Source: Pseudoips prasinana
Taxonomy: Eukaryota; Arthropoda; Insecta; Lepidoptera; Nolidae
Reading direction: 5' to 3'
Length of the DNA stretch: 64,000 nucleotides
Assembly (NCBI GenBank): GCA_951640165.1
Contig: OX621237.1
Location: 11,470,001 to 11,534,000, forward strand
Shown: in pieces, positions 32,880 through 43,880 of the stretch
How positions within the stretch are numbered: position 1 is the stretch's first letter
Layout: each line of letters opens with the position of its first letter
Translations under genes and position numbers: made by a program
The notes under the pieces: generated by a model
What the model was told of the DNA's origin: nothing
Seen by the model: the letters and a program-made list of their open reading frames with translations, nothing else
Database searches by the model: none

Positions 32880-33075
32880 GTATCGTTTTCAGTAAGAGAG
32901 TGTTGAGTCTAATATAGGCGGCTTGGATATTGAAATTTCCACCCCGTTCACACCCACTGCGTATCCCTTCCATTCCATTTCATACTGCTGCAGTAACAAC
33001 ACTTGACGTTTACAAATCGCAATAGTATAATAAGATTAACAGCCGTCTGTAGGATACGTCGCACATGTACACAGA
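32880..33075. repeat. Direct repeat, copy 1
   Basis: Gagtctaatataggcggctt, then cccgttcacacccactgcgt and gctgcagtaacaacacttga recur at 33409-33615 with about 80-85% identity by eye. Non-coding and unrecognised. Confidence 0.7.
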
Positions 33076-33408
33076 GAGCGAAATGTCTTACGTGGACGTA
33101 AAAACCTATGGCACAACACACGCAGGATTTTTTTGTCATTGAAACAAGGTCTCATTGAGACGATGTTTTTAAATGTGGCGGGTTTATGAATGTGGTGGGT
33201 CTATTTGAATTACTGAAGATGAATGTATAATTTATATAACTAAATCACGTATAAGACCCGCCTATTACTAACCGGACACCGTAATCTTTAAACCCCCATA
33301 GCATTCGCAGGTTGATAATTATTGAGCAACCATAAAACTCCTTTATTGAAAAGACCCATGCCGTAAATGATTCTTTTTTAAAAAATTTAAACCCGTTTGA
33401 AACTTTAT

Positions 33409-33615
33409 CGGTGTCATTTCTAGTAGGAAAGAGTGTTGTGTCTAATACGGCGGCTCGGATATTGCAATTTCCATCCCGTTCACGCCCACTGCGTCTCCCT
33501 TCCATTTCGTTTCATATTGCTGCAGTAACAACACTTGACGTTTATAAAGCAAATTTCGCAATACCACAATCAGATTAACATCCATCTGTAGGTTATACTC
33601 TCGCATAGTGCACTT
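33409..33615. repeat. Direct repeat, copy 2
   Basis: Counterpart of 32880-33075, shifted by about 530 bp. Contains gtgtctaatacggcggctcg, cccgttcacgcccactgcgt and gctgcagtaacaacacttga. The material between the copies (33076-33408) is unassigned. Confidence 0.7.
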
Positions 33616-34864
33616 GTATGTGGAATATGTAAATGTGAAATGTGGTTTAAGCCATGGTATATTTAATTAGTTAGACGCGGAAAATTAAAGTGATTACTTT
33701 TCAATAGCTGTCTCTTTTAATTTCTTACAATTTTTTTTCTAATTTTGGTTGGGTCTGTTGGAGTGGATCTGCTGATTATACATAATTATACATAGTTAAA
33801 AAAATATAAACGCGAGTTAAAATTTTCTTTTAAACTATTCTTTCTGAATCCAAATTTAAATTCAGACTCAAAAACACATGGTATTACAAAGGGCTTAAAA
33901 TAAACGAATATAGTTTCTTACAAATTACACCAAAAAGTTGTAATAATATTAATTTAAAATATTTGCAAGTATTTTTATTAACGTTACGTTATTTAAAGTG
34001 TACGTTTGTGTGTATGTACTAAATAAATATTAGTGTTTCAGAAACTAATTATACTATGATTTTTTACACAGTCGATATATTGCTGGAATGTGTATTAGCA
34101 AAATCCATAAAATTAATCGTAATATCACTTTTTGGCCCGCCCCAAAATTTTAACCCAGCCTCACTATTTGCAGTGGAACTATTAAGGTTGCTACTGCTAT
34201 AATAAATTTAAATTGACTGGCTCCTAAAATAATTAGTGTATCACCTCATATTCATAAGGTAAAAGCTGTTTGCTTATTAGTTCAAACATCAGCAGTATTT
34301 ATTTAGGTTTCATACAACACAAGTCTGCAAACAATATACGCACTTTCACTGCCACACAAAAGATTTTCCTCAACAACGGACTACCGCCGACCCTTTTAAT
34401 GAAAAAAAATTAGACTCTTTGTAATATTTTTAATTTTATTCACAATCCGTGTATTGTTCTGCACCGCGAGGGTCGGTAGGGTACACCGCTATTATAATAT
34501 TCAACCTCCATACCACAATGTTTTATTTAGCCATCTCGGCGGCTTCAATATTCATCACTGTGCTCGGAGCCCTCTTAACTCCTGAATAAAATACGGTAGC
34601 CATCTCCACGTCTATGTTTAGACTTTTGCTCCGTTTTAAGTAAGTACCTGTAACTAAAATGGATATGGAAATGGTCGGACTTACGGGCTTGTGTGTTTGG
34701 GCCTATTTTAAGTAGAGTTGACTTTAGCTTTGGTTTTGCCAACGTAATGTAAATTGATCAAGCTCATTTATTAATTGTATTGCTTCTTGTGTTTGTGTGT
34801 ACTGACGAAGACGTTTTTATTCCTTTTTATAGGACTAAGTCCCCAAAGCGCATCGTTGTACACA
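33616..34864. other. Unassigned AT-rich DNA
   Basis: Nothing recognised. The small GC-richer patch at 34455-34620 has no convincing frame. Confidence 0.35.
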
Positions 34865-35800
34865 TAATACGGGAGCGCTCTTTTTCGACGTGGCTAATGC
34901 GTTCGACAAGGTCTGGTACAAAATCTTATTCTCGCTCTACACCAGCGACATTTCCACGCTCAAAAAGGTTTAATTAGCCTTCTTCGCAAACAATACCACT
35001 CTGTACTACTCCAGTAAGAGCCCGAGTATCACTCCTCCACTCCACATTTCCCTCACCGTCCAAGGCAAATGTTTAAGAAAGTGGGTAATCGAGGTGAACC
35101 CGTCAAAGAGCACAGCCGTGCTCATCGCAAAGTTGAACCCCAGACCCTCCATCGAACCCATCCGAATGTGCGGCGAGTCTATCTCTTGGCAAAGGAAAGC
35201 CAAATATTTGAGAGTGATCCAGGGAGCACCTGCGATATATGCGTAATCGAATCCATCCGAATGTGCGTCGAGTCTATCGCTTGGCAAAGGAAAGCCAAAT
35301 ATTTAGGGGTGATCCTTAAACGCTTAAAAGTTAAACCTACGATCCATGTTTTTTTGCTTAAAGTCGATAACACTCCCTCCTGAATGCGCGAAGTAAAATG
35401 TCCTTTGTGAACAAGCTGAGAATTTACAAGACGTGCATTCGACCCACGGTGACCTACACGAGTCCCGTGCTCAGCGTGCATGGCACTCGTGTAGGTCGCT
35501 GCAGCCGCCCCTAGGTTAATTAGTCTACTGCGAACGCTTCTGAATCGGTTCATGCGTCGTGCCGTGGGCGCACCATGGTACATCCAAAACAAAAGCCTTC
35601 ACGCCATTCTCCAATTAGTATTTAAATCTAAATTATGGTTTTATTTGCTAGAGAGCTTGAGTCTAAGCTAGGCTCTATTGTCCGGTGAATCAGTGAATAC
35701 CTAGCTAGGCCCCGAGGGGAGTTGGGCTACCGGCTGCCCCCGCCCACTCCGACGCCTACTCCGACGGCAATTCGAGCCGTGCGCGCTACTGTATAAGAAC
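34865..35800 (+). pseudogene. jockey-like non-LTR reverse transcriptase, heavily decayed
   Basis: The plus strand reads GALFFDVANAFDKVWY (motif A), then after a stop and a deletion of the motif B region LAFFANNTTLYYSS, the catalytic motif C, where the two Asp of the usual ADD box are both Asn. Next come RKWVIEVNPSKSTAVL (motif D) and QRKAKYLRVI (motif E). Further on FVNKLRIYKTCIRPTVTYTS and, in another frame, FMRRAVGAPWYIQNK and LHAILQL are the thumb/C-terminal region of jockey-clade elements as I know them. Several frameshifts and stops, plus a 95-bp internal duplication (35152-35320). No endonuclease part and no clear tail. Confidence 0.8.
35152..35320 (+). repeat. 95-bp tandem duplication inside the jockey remnant
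   Basis: Catccgaatgtgcggcgagt then cttggcaaaggaaagccaaa at 35159 onwards recurs at 35254 onwards with a period of 95 bp and few differences. It postdates insertion, since it disrupts the reverse transcriptase frame. Confidence 0.85.
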
Positions 35801-36371
35801 GCGCCGGTGTGCATCCCACCTGAGTGAATGCTTCCTAGGATAAATGTAAACGCCATGTTATAAAAAAGTGATGGCTCTTATTTGGCTACTATGCCGTCAA
35901 ATAATCTACACCACGCTGTAGAATGACAAAAATAAGAATAAAGATGAAAATAATTCGATATAATCGCCTCATAGTCCAGCTATAGGTACTTTTATTTTTC
36001 TGATACATTAGAAGAGTCGCAGTAAGACCGTTATTAAACAAATTGACTGCATTTAAAAGTATGTTTTAGAATAAAACGAATTAAAAGTGTTTTGAGTTTA
36101 AGTTACAAGTAAGATAAGATTTAAGTTTATTCGCTTAAGATATGGTTATGGTAAATTTCTTATTATTTATTTTCTTAGATTCGTTTAAATTCGATTTTTA
36201 ATTTTTGGGGTTTTTAGTAATTTAAATTCGAACAATTAGATCAATTTTATCTCGAAAACTATAAAATTATTGAATTCAGTTGCAGGTATACAAAATATCG
36301 TGTATTGCTGGTAATCGAATCTTTGACAGGACGGACGGGGCATGGACAAAAAAATTAAAGGCAAAAGTCCA
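35801..36371. other. Unassigned AT-rich DNA
   Basis: Nothing recognised. Confidence 0.35.
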
Positions 36372-37055
36372 TTGTCATTATTTATTTATTTATTATTTTA
36401 TTTATTTATTTATTGTTTCCTTAATATTAAAACACAAGTCCAGAAAAATACCCCACAAAACCGATCAGTCGGTTTGACTGCGGGAGAAAAGTCTCAATAA
36501 ACAAGAAAACAACAAGATATATACTAAAAATAACTAATAACTATTATTAATCACAGTTGATATTATGGCACTATTTTATGTATTAACAATATCTCTATTA
36601 TCTATCTAATCTAATTTAGTAAGTAAGTATTTATATAATTTGTTTTTAAATATATATTTTTTTGGTTCACTACTAATGTCAGCCGGTAAACTATTTAAAA
36701 TATAAGGTAATCGTTTATTAATGGTTCTATCAGCATAATAATTGATAACCCTAGGTACTTCAAATCTTCCGGCAGTCATTGATCGTGTATTATAGACATT
36801 TTCTACATGTATCAGATTACCGTCCGGATTACCATGGTTCTTTAATGCTAACAGAAATTTATGTTTGATACTAATAGGTAATATTTTACAAATTTTAAAT
36901 AATTTCCTGTAGTCATTTTTACAATTAAATTTAGTCTTTTTCGGAACAAGTAGTTTTAAGAATCTAAGTTGTAATGCTTCAAGTTTGTCCAAGTTAGTTT
37001 TGAATGTTAAACCATAGCAGTCCAGACCGTAGCTGAGTATTGAGTCAACTAATAA
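36372..37055 (-). mobile_element. LINE 3' end, 5'-truncated
   Basis: On the minus strand: C-terminal coding end (37050-36606), AT-rich 3' UTR and a (AAAT)n tail (plus strand 36372-36416 tttatttatttattattt). At its 5' side it meets (ATT)n and then the mariner remnant at 37064. Confidence 0.7.
36606..37050 (-). pseudogene. C terminus of a LINE ORF2 protein
   Basis: The minus strand reads VDSILSYGLDCYGLTF, then LDKLEALQLRFLKLLV and later NTRSMTAGRFEVPRVI and TINKRLPYILNSLPAD to a stop. This is the region after the reverse transcriptase palm and thumb found in CR1/jockey-like ORF2 proteins (ILSYG...W/YG, then a stretch ending in LPYILNSLP). The frame is uninterrupted for about 145 codons, suggesting modest age, but all catalytic parts are absent. 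The clade is uncertain. Confidence 0.7.
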
Positions 37056-37063
37056 TAATAATA

Positions 37064-37524
37064 TTGTCCATATCTGGTGAATATGGTGGTTGCTGGATGG
37101 TATTTGTTGAGTGTTTGGTCAAAAATTCGTTGACAATGATGGCCTTGTGCGAAGGCGCATTATCGTGGTGCAAAATCCAAGAATTTCCATAAATTTGGCC
37201 TTTTTCGTCGAATTTGCTCTCTTAAACGCCGCATAACGCTCAAATAATATTCTTTATTTACCGTTCGACCTTTCGGTAAGAATTCAGAGTGCACAACACC
37301 GCGATAGTCAAAGACAATAGTCAACATGACATTGACTTTTGATCGACTTTGGCGTGGTTTTTTCGGTTTCGGTTCAGTTGGAAGGCGCCACTCCGAAGTG
37401 TGTTGACTAGTTTGCATGTCAAACTCGTAAACCCACGTTTCGTCACCAGTAACAATGCGTTTCATGAATGTTGGGTCGGAATTGACTTTCTACTATATTT
37501 TTTTCCATTATGAAATTCGCAATA
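37064..37524 (-). pseudogene. mariner transposase fragment keeping the first catalytic Asp
   Basis: The minus strand reads MKRIVTGDETWVYEFD, then VNVMLTIVFDYRGVVHSEF and YLSVMRRLREQIRRKR. The TGDETW block with the first catalytic Asp and the Arg after VMRRL are intact here, unlike in the longer copy, so the two copies complement each other as evidence of the ancestral sequence. The N-terminal DNA-binding half is lost through the internal deletion, and the C-terminal end after PDMAP is missing, so it is inactive. Confidence 0.85.
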
Positions 37525-37696
37525 AATATGATATTACTAAAACCAGCACTGTATTTAATATAAAAACAGATGCAACTCAAACTCCGCGCCAAAATGGAAG
37601 ACAGTTGTGCCAATCTAACAAGAACAAAAAAAAATATATTTGAATTTCGAACCATAAACATATCATCCATTCCCGATACTTTTTTGACTGAATGTA
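37064..37696 (-). mobile_element. mariner copy, truncated and internally deleted
   Basis: Same family as 28310-29625. The right TIR is present (catt..cgatacttttttgactgaatgta, to 37696), but everything beyond the PDMAP codons at the left is missing. About 400 bp are deleted at about 37490, joining gaattgactt to atttttttccattatgaaat. Confidence 0.85.
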
Positions 37697-37959
37697 TTCG
37701 CAATACAAAGCGTTAATCGAATTGTCGAGACCCGCCGGACGATTTAATTTATTATTGCCCATTTGCGTTGCGAGTAATGCTATAAAATTCAAAACTATTT
37801 AAAAACTGATTACGACATTTAAACATGGAACTCTTTTAAGGATACCACGAAGAAGTAGCACAAATGTTTTTAAATTTATTAATAGTCAAAAAGTGAGTTG
37901 AATCTTAACTTTTTCTTCCATTTTTTTGTGGAAAAATAATGGAAGAAAACCAAACCAAA
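37697..37959. other. Unassigned DNA
   Basis: Nothing recognised. Confidence 0.3.
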
Positions 37960-38400
37960 GAGTTTATGAGGCTGAGGCATGTCATGTCAGAAAATCTTTG
38001 AGCGTCTCCTTAAACGTTTGCATGGCAAATGTAACATCACTTTGTAAGTTAAGAGTTGTAGGCCTCTACCATCTCCACGCTTATATTAAAATAACACTTA
38101 AGAGAATTTTACGCCTGCAAAATATTGTTACATCAATAGTAACATCATCTACGTGATTTGTCACATTTTGAAAAAAATATATTCAAAGGATAAATCAAAC
38201 AGCATATGAGGATGATGCAGTATCTAAGCAAAATGAATATTTGTCGAGTTAAAAAGACGTGGAGCGTATCCTAGAACGTTTGCACTAGAAACGTGACCGC
38301 ACTTAGTAAGTTATGAGTTGTAACATTCTTTTACATCTCTACTCTTATATTTAAAAGTAGGGCTAAGTATTTAGAGAATTTCAGGCTTGAAAAATATTGT
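37960..38400. repeat. Old tandem duplication, period about 265 bp
   Basis: Gagcgtctccttaaacgttt ... taagttaagagttgtag ... gagaattttacgcctgcaaa (38000-38122) is echoed by gagcgtatcctagaacgttt ... taagttatgagttgtaac ... gagaatttcaggcttgaaaa (38262-38395). Diverged but in the same order. Confidence 0.6.
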
Positions 38401-39586
38401 ATTTAATATTCAAGTAATATTTTCAAACAATATTTTGCAAAAAAAGCAGAAGGGCAGAAATATTATCTAGTGGTTTGTGTATAAACGGTGTAAGCACCAC
38501 AACGCATACTGCACTTAAAGTCAACATACATTTGTCAGTTTTGATGCTGATTCCAGCATGTGGACATTTTCGCATCAGCTGTACCTTTACAGCTTTTCTA
38601 CACACATATTTTTTCTTCAAATTCACGAAAAAGTCCATGTTTTTCAATTCTAGTGGCGACAACTGGATTCAAATAAGATATACCAAAAATATTTAATTAT
38701 AAACTAAAAATGATATTTCAGTTGAGATCCCTGAAATTCTTATTAGCGTCATTCCTTTATTTTTGGCGCAACCCCCTAGATAATGTTTTTATTTTAATTT
38801 ATTTAAACTTATCTAATATATTCTTATTGGCTGGTTATAAGTATGATCTACCTACTGGTATCTATGGTATGTTTTAGCTTTAATCTGTGCCTTACACCCT
38901 CAGTGTCTAAAATCACATTCGGAATATAAAATGTGTAAAATAGTCTATGGTGTGGTTAAATTTGCGTGTATTTCCAGTAAGAAACTCCAGTGACTCATAC
39001 TACACAGATTGCATTTCATCCACTGCTAATTGAAATGAAATTTTATAATACGAGTTTATTATCGATTTCATTGAGTTTAGGTACGAGCGAAAATGTTTCA
39101 TTTATTAGACAAGAGTAGGTACCTATCAACATAGCAATCTCCAAGTTTACGTTGCAGAATTTCTACTAGACTTCACTAAACGCTATTGGTATCAAAGTGT
39201 CAGTTCAACTGAACAACCACAAGCCGCTTAGGGTGCAAGAAGTTACTGTCGGTCCGACTTTCACTATTCTGTTAGCTGTACTGGCTGTACACGATCACTA
39301 TTCCATTTTGACGCACATTGCACTTTCCATTTTGTGATCGCTAAAATATTTCACGGTTAGCGCACAGTGTAAAGCGCCTGCAGGTTTGTATTAGTAGTTC
39401 TCCCTTAATGTGAGCTTAACTTAAACCACATACATTTGTGACGTACTCAAGATGCGGCTGCATAGATTGACATGTTTCGACGGTACTACAACGGTATTGC
39501 TTTAATTTGATTCTAATTGAGTACATATAAAGTATCAGTTACTCTGGAAAAACAATGAAGTTTAAAATAACTTTACTATATAAATG
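38401..39586. other. Unassigned DNA
   Basis: No gene or shared repeat recognised. Confidence 0.35.
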
Positions 39587-39743
39587 ACTAACTGTACCCC
39601 GCGGTTTCACCCACGTTAAACTTTATAAGTTATAGCTTTATAAGTTTTGTCAAAATTCGTTTGGTTGTTTTTGCGTGAAAGAGTAACAAACATCCATACA
39701 TCTATCTTGCTCACAAACTTACGCATTTATAATATTAGTAGGA
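39587..39743 (-). mobile_element. Short Helitron with mutated 3' end
   Basis: The minus strand begins TCCTACTAATATTATAAATG, carries gttactctttcacgcaaaaa and ends gtgaaaccgcggggtacagT TAGT, so the usual CTAGT has become TTAGT. 157 bp, non-coding. Confidence 0.75.
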
Positions 39744-40819
39744 AATATTGAAAATGGATTGACATGATCCGTCATTACTGCCATGGAATTAAATACTCTT
39801 TAAATTTACTTTAAAAACAAGAGACAGACTTCAAAAAAGCAATTAAAAGTATTAAGTAACTTTAGTTATATACGAACGAAACGGAACGAATGTATGGAAA
39901 TAATGGCACCAACTTTAAATGTTATATTTAATGGATTTTACTTCTTATTTAGTTTTGAAGTCGGTGTTTAGTTTATTTACAATATATTAGGTCTCGAATG
40001 AAACATTAAAGAAAAGCGTAGGTGTTATAAACATAAAGTATTTTTTATAGAACCTGAAGATTTATAATCTAATCTAAGATATAAAATAAAAAATAGGATT
40101 ATAAACTAATCTGAAACAAAATATATAGTCGACTGCCTCACAAACACAGGCATAAATTAGTAAAAATATAAACATGAAGATCGATTAAGAAACACCGTAG
40201 GATTCAGGGTACATTTACGAAAATATGAAAGAAAAATTAGAGACCTTCCTAAGTAAGTACAGATAAGTCATAAAAAGGTACAATAATATGACTGTATAGA
40301 TAAAGACATTGAATTGTATATTGAAAGCTTAACAAACCGTTACGTCTGTGCTTCCAAGCGTCAAAAAACCGACGAAATAAAGAAAAAGAATGGTCAAAGG
40401 TGAAAGGAATTCGGCACCTATAGGCGTAGATCAAAGAGCGAGATCACAAAGAAATCGAAGGACACGCGAGGCTTTGGTCGGAGGCTTTCAATCGAGTCTT
40501 AAGAACGCCGGGTAGTATTGGCCTGATCAACGCTTTTCGAATACCAATCACAGTCGAAACGATTTGGTCGCAATTCAAGCTGAAACGTTGTATTTTATTT
40601 GATATGGATATGTTTACAAACATAAAATATGCATGCTAAATTATGCAATTATATAGAGCGCTGGATTAACTATTGGTATTAACGGTAATTCATAAAATAC
40701 AACTAAGCTTAAACATCAACAAAGCTTTCATATAACCTGTAGCAACGTTAGTGTCTAATATTTTCTGATATTAATTAGGTTATACAATATTTGAATAAAT
40801 ATGTCTATTATAATATAAG
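39744..40819. other. Unassigned DNA
   Basis: A scrap of the 'gacttcaaaaaa' repeat at about 39828 and its inverse at about 39955-39970 (ttttgaagtcggtg) may mark the ends of a worn element. Otherwise nothing. Confidence 0.3.
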
Positions 40820-40832
40820 TGACCACTTGTCT

Positions 40833-41091
40833 CATCATTACAGCTAAATAAGTCCACTGCTGGACAAGCCTCCCTCAAGAATCGTCTTGGGGGATATGCC
40901 ATAATCGCCACGCTTGGCAGGCGGGTTGGCGATCGCAGTAAGATGGTCATAGTACTCAGAAGGAAGCTGCTGCCCGTTCTCTGGTAGATATTTCCTCGGG
41001 TCGACTTCTACGCCCCCCACGGGATGAGATGGGGTGATGATATTCTGATTCTGATATTTGTCGCCGCCACCACACAGCACCCACTTGTTGT
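40833..41091 (-). mobile_element. RTE-tailed SINE-like element, complete, 13-bp target duplication
   Basis: Bounded by tgaccacttgtct at 40820-40832 and 41092-41104. The minus strand runs from acaacaagtgggtgctgtgt through atatcatcaccccatctcat and aacccgcctgccaagcgtgg to the RTE-like end agtggacttatttagctgta. No RNA polymerase III boxes were seen, so calling it a SINE is loose: it may be a short RTE-derived non-autonomous element. One minus-strand frame is open across nearly the whole unit (stop at 40844). Confidence 0.85.
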
Positions 41092-41249
41092 TGACCACTT
41101 GTCTACAGTGATGATAACATTTTTAAACTTAATTTGGACAAGTGTTCCAATATTTTTATTTTTAAATATAATTATTTTGGGACAATTAACAAACTGCCAT
41201 GTGACCCAAACTCGATAGAGACAACCAATATTGTAGCAACCAGACAACT

Positions 41250-41425
41250 GATAAATATGCTTATCTATATCTAAATTCATACATACTATAGATTAATTAC
41301 ACTCAGACACAACAAATAATTAAACACAATAACACAAAGCATTGTCCCGGGTGAGAATCGAACCCATGAACTCTAGCTTGCCAGTCAAGGTCACTAGCCC
41401 CTAGGCAAGCTGGCTAGTCAATTTT
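41250..41425 (-). mobile_element. tRNA-derived SINE, reverse orientation
   Basis: Cgggtgagaatcgaacccat is a reverse B box and ctagcccctaggcaagctgg the A-box region. The body lies to the left (cactcagacacaacaaataa). No true tRNA fold was found. Confidence 0.6.
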
Positions 41426-42594
41426 GCAATGCAAAATAAAAGAAGGTCTTTTTCTATATTATTTCCACAACCAGTATAGCGTAATAAATTATTCCTGAAA
41501 ATAATTAGCATTAGTCCCCGGCTTCGAACTGGGCACATACAAAGATAAATTAGTATTTTAACATTACTACCCACTTTAATCCAAATAATGACTTTTATTG
41601 AGAAGATTCTGATAATTTGGGTTACTTTATAGTGATCTTTGTAGGGATCTCTAATGATATTCAAAATAAAATTCCTCACACTTTACTTGTTGATAATGTA
41701 GCCTTATATAAAAATACAAAATAAAATAAATTATCTGTTTAATATATTAAAAAATTACAATTAATTTGTGACAATTCTTAACTTAATCTAAAACTAAATA
41801 TATTATTCAGTTAATGAGTTGCTATACAAGGAATCTAAAATATATAATAATGGTTGATTACATAATTTGTCGGGTATTATATTATAGTATAGGGGAAATA
41901 TTGAGTAGTTTTTGGGTTAACTATTACAAACAAACTAACATACAATAATATATCATTGTTTAGACAAATATATGCAAACACCGTTTAATTCTAAAGTAGT
42001 TACTCTTTTAATTAGTAGGTATTGAACGATGACAATAGAAAATGACATAGCAGCTTTTGTTAGGCCGTCAGCGCGTCATGGTGTGGTATGAAAATTTGGC
42101 AAGCGAAGCGCCCGGGAGCGGGGCGCGCTATCAATCAAATTTTGACATTCGATTTTTCGTCCGACCCTGCAGAATAATATTGGGATAACTTTTTGAAGCT
42201 TTGTCGTTTTTATTATGTGAACACTGAGTTTGTGTTCAATCATGTCATAACTGGCGAAATTGGGATAAGTTACACGGGAATACATGTCACTTAATGTCGC
42301 AAAAAGAATTGGTTTATTACGTAAGCATAATAACCATCAGGTTACAACATTAAAGACGGGTATTTTTTATAACCTTTCTTTTTAATACGCAACTTTAATC
42401 AATATTTAATTTGAACTTCCAATATAATAATTAAAATTGACGTCAGCAGCTACCATAGTGAATTATTTTTCTTTGTTTATTTAAGGGGACTTTTACGCAT
42501 AGCCTATTACAATTCCACTATTTCCCAATAGTGAGAATTCTAATAGGTAAATCACGGCTGGAAGTATACATTCTAAGTAATTATTTATCTATGT
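41426..42594. other. Unassigned AT-rich DNA
   Basis: A GC-rich island at 42060-42125 (gaagcgcccgggagcggggc) stands out, but no frame or repeat was recognised. Confidence 0.35.
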
Positions 42595-42908
42595 ACTAGC
42601 TGTGCCCCGCGGTTTTACCCGCGTTAAATTTTATAAATTATCATAGCTCCTCCCCCGTAGGTGATAGCGTGATAATATGTAGCCTATGTGTTGACCCGAC
42701 CTCTTAGCAATATTCATGCAAAATTTTAAGTAAATCCATGCAGTACTTTTTGAGTTTAGCCCGGACATACATACAGACAAACAGACAAATATTCTAAAAA
42801 CTATATTTTTGGCTTCGACGTCTACGGTAGATCACACCCCAAGTATCCTTTTTAAAAAATATTCAATGTACAGTTTTGACTTTCTTACGATTTTATTATA
42901 TGTATAGA
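42595..42908 (-). mobile_element. Non-autonomous Helitron, 314 bp
   Basis: The minus strand begins A|TCTATACATATAATAAAATC and ends taaaaccgcggggcacagCTAGT preceded by a GC hairpin (aacgcgggtaaaaccgcgg). It contains gtctgtttgtctgtatgtat. I recognise it as a common lepidopteran Helitron type. The base after CTAGT is A. Confidence 0.85.
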
Positions 42909-43719
42909 TAGATATAGCGGCGCGTAATAATATGCGACGACTTGCAACCAACTACGTGATTTTGCACGTGTTCAGAACGCGTAAATAAGTGATTCACAAC
43001 GATCACCCCACTACATTACCTATAAAAAGGTCGGACAGCCGCAGCAATGATTCCCTCCATTACCCTTTGTTTGCATTCGTATCGCCCTGACGAACTACCG
43101 ACGAGTATGGTGCTAGAGTCCGATTCCCAATTGGTCAGTTTTTCTTTAAACTACAAGAAGACTTAATTCTTAGCATTCCATGGATTCACCGTGCGCAAAC
43201 CGGGTCCATCGCGTGGTAGAGGAGGGAACTATTCCGTATTTTAAATTCAAAATACCCGAGCTTAGGGAATGCAATTATCAGCAATGGGTACGTATCAAAT
43301 GACTTATTTAATAAAATGATAGCCGTGGTAATCAACAAACGGGCGGGCCGTAATCCGGGATCCCGGGAGTGGCCATGAATCACGGCCGCGCGACGCAATT
43401 TATCGTTTCAGTCCTAACATTCGCACACGCACGCATCGGTTTTTATTGCGTCACAGATACTATTTACGAATAGGGAATATAATTTACGGGTCTGATAGAA
43501 CAAACTTTCTTTATTTAAAAGGCAACTCAGACGACGAATGCCCCTGTGTTGCCTTTTCCTATTTCTATTGGGGTTGGTCCCCTGTGTAACCAGTTTGCTA
43601 GTTACCACAATTATTCAAAAGACATCCAACTGACATGAGACCTGTTCCCTACAGGTTCCAATGTCAGTTGGGATTCTTTAACCAGTAACTAAGAAGGTGA
43701 GACCAGAAATCAGTATTTA
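42909..43719. other. Unassigned DNA with a TATA-like site and hairpin
   Basis: CTATAAAAAGG at about 43020 and a hairpin at 43626-43671 (CCAACTGACAT arms, with a second inner stem agacctgt/acaggttc). No gene follows that I can support. Confidence 0.3.
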
Positions 43720-43880
43720 TTTGGCTTCTGAATACCGGGACCGACCGCTTTCAGAGGCACGGAGGGTAGTCTCTTAATCAACCAGACCAGCTTCATTTTT
43801 ATACGAAGATTTTTAAGTGTGGGATTCGTACCCCCGACCTCCTGGGCACTAAGGCTCTCCTGGAAATAGATCTCATAGTT
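43720..43880 (-). mobile_element. SINE fragment, reverse orientation
   Basis: Ataccgggaccgaccgcttt then cagaggcacggagggtagtc is a body block, and gtgggattcgtacccccgac a reverse B box, followed by cctgggcactaaggctctcc. Degraded. Confidence 0.5.

Noticed and set aside
35179..35592. 137-codon minus-strand frame
   Set aside because: Antisense of the jockey-like remnant, which has clear reverse transcriptase motifs on the plus strand.
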